From assembly GCA_020152595.1 (NCBI GenBank), contig JAIGNY010001857.1:818501-882500 (forward strand): a stretch of 64,000 bases of DNA, written 5' to 3'. Made by a program: the position numbers and the translations under genes. The DNA is from Chiridota heheva. Lineage: Eukaryota > Echinodermata > Holothuroidea > Apodida > Chiridotidae. This document shows positions 60,250 through 64,000 of this stretch, piece by piece (positions within the stretch are counted from its first letter, which is position 1; every line of letters begins with the position of its first letter). The notes below the pieces were generated by a model, which worked only from the letters and a program-made list of their open reading frames with translations, had not been told where the DNA came from and made no database searches.

Positions 60250-61510
60250 CTGAATTCGTTATTTCGGATTTAAATTAATCATTTCGAATTTGAATCCGTT
60301 ATTTCGAATTAACAAATTCGATATTTCAAATTTGACGTCGTTATTTAAAATTTAAATTCGTTATTAAAATTCGAATCCGTTATTTCGAATTCGAATTCGT
60401 TATTTTAATTTGAAAATTGAATCCCTTATTTTTCTAAATTATTTTAAAATTGTTTCAAATCGAAATTCAAATATGAAATAACGATTTCATATTCGTTATT
60501 TCAAATATGAAATCGTTATTTAATATAGTTATTTCAAATTTGAATCCGTTATTTCAAATTTGAATTCGTTAATTCAAATTTCAAATTCTTTATTTTAGTT
60601 ATTTCAAATTTGTTATTTCAAATTCGAATCCGTTATTTTAAATTTCAAATTCGTCTATTTCAAATTTGAATTCGTTATTTCAAATTTGTTATTTTCAATT
60701 TTAAATTCGTTATTTCGAATTCGAATCCATTATTTCAAATTTGAATTAATGATTTCAAATTTTAAAATTTCAAATTTCGCTATTTAAAATTTGAATTCGT
60801 TATTTCAAATTTCAAAACCGTTATTTCAAAATCGTTTTTTCAAATTTGTTCGGTATTTTTTCGAATGCGTTATTTCAAATTTTGTTATTTCACATTTGAA
60901 TCCGTTATTTTTTTTAATTGAACAAATTATTTCGAACAAATTTTTGGATTTCCGTTATTTCAAAAATTTGTTATTTCGGAATTTAAATCAATTTTTAAAA
61001 TTGGAAATCGTTATTTGGAATTTGAATTCATTATTTCAAGCTTAAATTCGTTATTTCAAATTTGGATGCGTCATTTCAGATTTGAATCCGTTATTTCAAA
61101 TTTGAATTCGTTATTCTAAATTTGAATTCGTTATTTCGAATTTCAAATTCGTTATTTCAATTCGTTATTTCAAATTCGAATCCGTTATTTCAAAATTGAA
61201 TTAATTATTTCAAATTTTTTGAATCCGTTATTTCAAATTTCAAATCCGTTATTTCACATTTGAATCCGTTATTTCGAATTCGTTAATTCCAATTTCAAAT
61301 TCGTTATTTCAAATTTGATGCGACATTTCGGATTTGAATCCGTTATTTCAAATTTGAATTCGTTATTTCAAATTTAAATTCGTTATTTCGAATTTAAATC
61401 AATCTTTTTAAAATTGAAATCGTTATTTGGAATTTGAATCCGTTATTTCAACTTTGAATTCGTTGTTTCAAATTTCAAATTCATTATTTCAAATTTGAAT
61501 TCGAAATAAC
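60250..61510. repeat. ~22-bp AT-rich satellite (CGTTATTTCAAATTTGAATC)
   Basis: More than 50 degenerate copies of a unit whose TTCAAATTTGAA core is palindromic. Variants read GAATTC or GAATCC next to CGTTATTT. Copies in the reverse sense (GAAATAACGATTTCA) appear near 60475 and 61505. Confidence 0.95.
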
Positions 61511-61534
61511 AATTTTATTTCCAATTTAATTCGG

Positions 61535-61816
<282 letters not shown>

Positions 61817-61964
61817 TCCCCCTGCACAAAATAAAGATTACAAAAAAAACTGCAAAAAATAGTCATAAAAACCTGTTTAACTATTTTCATTCTTTCGGGG
61901 ACTATTTAGCATGGGTTGACACTTGACACTAAAAATGGCAGTATCTGAGAGAATCAGAAAAGCC

Positions 61965-61990
61965 ATAAGGTGGGGGGGGGGGGGGGGGTG
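61965..61990 (+). repeat. G tract
   Basis: About 19 consecutive G with G-quadruplex potential, between two short decayed copies of CTGC(A/C)C.AAA.AAAGATTACA (61825 and 61997). Confidence 0.8.
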
Positions 61991-62084
61991 GCACTGCCCC
62001 ATGCACAAAACAAAGATTACACAACCTAAAAAAAACCCAGTAGACTCGCATGTGCCAAAACAGAGGCAACTGTATATAACTACA

Positions 62085-63490
62085 CTTATTAAAATAAAAT
62101 TAGTCACAGAAAACGAGAGATTTTGTCATATCGAATGAAATCATTAAAAACAGTTTCTGTTAGACTCGCATGTGCCTTTAAAAGGATGAACATCCAGGAA
62201 ACCGCTTCTGTGACTAATTTTATCTTGTGATCGTCCTGATATGTTTTGGCGCATGCGAATCTACCAGAAACCGTTTTTAAATGATTTCATTCGATGTAAC
62301 AAAATAGAGCATTTCTATTTTCATCCGATGCAACTTGTATCTTTGAAAAGGATGGACACTTAAGGATTCGTTTCTGTGACTAAAAATAATTGACACTTGT
62401 AGTTATTTACGGTTTCTCCCCTCGAGTGCATTGCGAATCTATCTGAATATGACACAATCTTACTGAATGCTGAGTTTTCATCCAATCCAACTTGTATCTT
62501 TAAAAAGGATCAACAAAAAAGTCGTTTTCTGTGACTTATCCCTTGTCTCTAAAATATCAATCAGGGCAACCACAAAATTAATCACAGAAACAATTCCTTT
62601 GGTGTTCATTCTTTTTAAAGATGAAAAAGAAAATTAAGCTTTTAGATTTTGTAATATCGAATGAAGTGATAAAAAAACGGTTTCTGATATATTCTTATGC
62701 AGCAAAAGGGACACTGTACAGAATTTTAATTGGTGATTTTTAAATGCTGGTCACATAAACGATTCTTTTTTTTTGGATATATCATTATAATTATTATCAT
62801 TAAATTTCATGCTGTACTGATAAGTTGATTTTATCGAATGAAACGTGTTACTTTACAAGAGTAGAAAAATAATCGTTTCTGTGCAAATGTAGATTTGCCA
62901 AATTTGTGCATGCGAATCTATCATAAACTTTTTTTCTTTCTTTATTTCAAGCGATAATAGCTTCTGAGAAAGTTGAACGTTTGCTTTGTTAATTCCAAAA
63001 GGATGGAGACGAAATGAATCGTTTCTTTGGCTAAATTGTTTTAAAATGGTTAATTGAAGTCATGTACGTTTTTGGTAATTTGTTTTGGCGCATGTAATCA
63101 CAAACACCATTTATGATTTGAATCTCTCAGACAGCTGAAAGTTATGGTTTTATCCGATGAGCCTTTCTTTATTTCGATGGGAAAAGCACAAAAATAATTA
63201 TGTGACGTGAAATTGTTTATTTAATGGAACTTCCGTTCCAATAATATGTTTTGACGCACACAAGCATCTCTGAAACTGTTTTTGTTGATTTCATTCGATA
63301 CTGTCTAAGAAAACGAATTGTTGCTTTCATATGATGGAACGTGTTACTTTCAAAAGGTTAAACACAGAAAGAATTTTCTTTGACTAAGAAACCGTTTTTG
63401 TTATTTTTTTGCGATAATAATCAAAAGAATCAAAATAACAAAAGAATGAACACAATGGAATCGTTTCGAAATGTCTTTGGCTAAATTGTT
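62085..63490. repeat. ~200-bp degenerate satellite, about 7 units
   Basis: Recurring phrases are GTTTTGGCGCATGCGAATCT, CAGAAACCGTTTTTAAATGA, TTTCATTCGAT, AAAAGGATG.ACA and CGTTTCTGTGACTAA. Units near 62090, 62270, 62480, 62690, 62880, 63080 and 63270 differ greatly in the rest. Confidence 0.75.
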
Positions 63491-64000
63491 TAAAAATGGT
63501 TTGGAATGTGCCTTTGACACTCTTTTTTTGGCTATATTTTGATTGTGAACGTCGGTGCATCATCTTTACCTGCGTTTGTAAGATTGTTTTGACAAAAGGA
63601 GCAGAATGCGTGTTCAGGTGGGAAAAATATTCACGACAGTCGCTCTTTGCAACAACATGCACTTTAAGAGTTTTCCCATTTATTGCGAACCATCCGTGGA
63701 TACGAACTTGCTCAAAATATCGGTCCTTTGGACTGTTTCGCTATCAGTGAACAGATGGCATACATTAGAGTCAAAATAATGTTAGGGCCAGGATTGAGGT
63801 AGAGCCTTTCTGATCCCGGCATGGATCTACGGTGGCGAGGCGCCTATATATTGTAACTTGTGTAGCATTTTCGTTTATAAGGAAATTTCCGAGAACTAGG
63901 GAAACTTTCGTAAAGTTTTCTTTAATTTTCGAGAAATCTTTCAATTTGGGAGATATTATTAAAATAACGTTGGTAAGTTATGTGCACTATCACGATTACG
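63491..64000. other. No gene seen
   Basis: The frame at 63496-63750 overlaps the satellite edge and has no recognised domain. The last 110 bases drift into TTTTCGAGAAATCTTTCAAT-type AT-rich repeats like those at 42120. Confidence 0.45.

Overview
The window reads as a stretch of animal nuclear DNA: AT-rich, intron-bearing, with long non-coding stretches, minisatellites and microsatellites, LINE and SINE remnants and fold-back elements. A RITA1-like gene and an L2/CR1-type LINE fit a marine invertebrate, possibly a deuterostome such as an echinoderm or hemichordate. The lineage is inference; no species is claimed.

Only two cellular protein genes can be supported well. (1) On the minus strand at 27060-27704 is a single-exon coding region for a 214-residue homologue of RITA1 (RBPJ-interacting and tubulin-associated protein, a Notch-pathway repressor). 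It has two VDETLFG boxes, a WxPP motif and a KPPWK C-terminus. (2) On the plus strand at 39111-43490 is a four-exon gene whose splice sites and phases fit without any correction. It encodes a 443-residue protein kinase with a predicted myristoylated, basic, cysteine-bearing N-terminus and a non-RD (HGD) catalytic loop. A short TATA-preceded ORF at 38222-38401, just upstream of the kinase and inside a 412-bp duplication, is a weaker candidate.

Layout. 1-11 kb: small minisatellites, hairpin elements and dispersed repeats. 11.2-21.9 kb: two arrays of the same 23-bp minisatellite bracket about 9.8 kb of gene-free AT-rich DNA. 22.1-25 kb: a 21-bp minisatellite split by a 5'-truncated, frameshifted LINE. 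26.5-27.7 kb: 66-bp repeats and RITA1. 29.1-31.7 kb: a 22-bp minisatellite, then a long-period satellite carrying seven octamer (ATGCAAAT) motifs. 34-38.5 kb: roughly 100-bp satellite, a small inverted-repeat element and degenerate repeats. 39-43.7 kb: the kinase gene. 44-48 kb: a TTAA-flanked inverted-repeat element, a 26-bp minisatellite and a tRNA-derived SINE. 48.6-50.4 kb: TA microsatellites. 52.4-55.3 kb: a 180-bp satellite broken by a nested set of insertions (SINE, and two copies of an element flanked by CCGG). 55.3-56.4 kb: a LINE 3' end with a hugely expanded AAT tail inside a 16-bp minisatellite. 57-63.5 kb: five further satellite or minisatellite families.

The two genes show no functional link to each other. 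The strongest themes are nested insertions that can be dated relative to each other, LINEs landing in minisatellites, and satellites that carry transcription-factor-like motifs. I saw no CRISPR array, rRNA, free-standing tRNA gene or bacterial-type operon.
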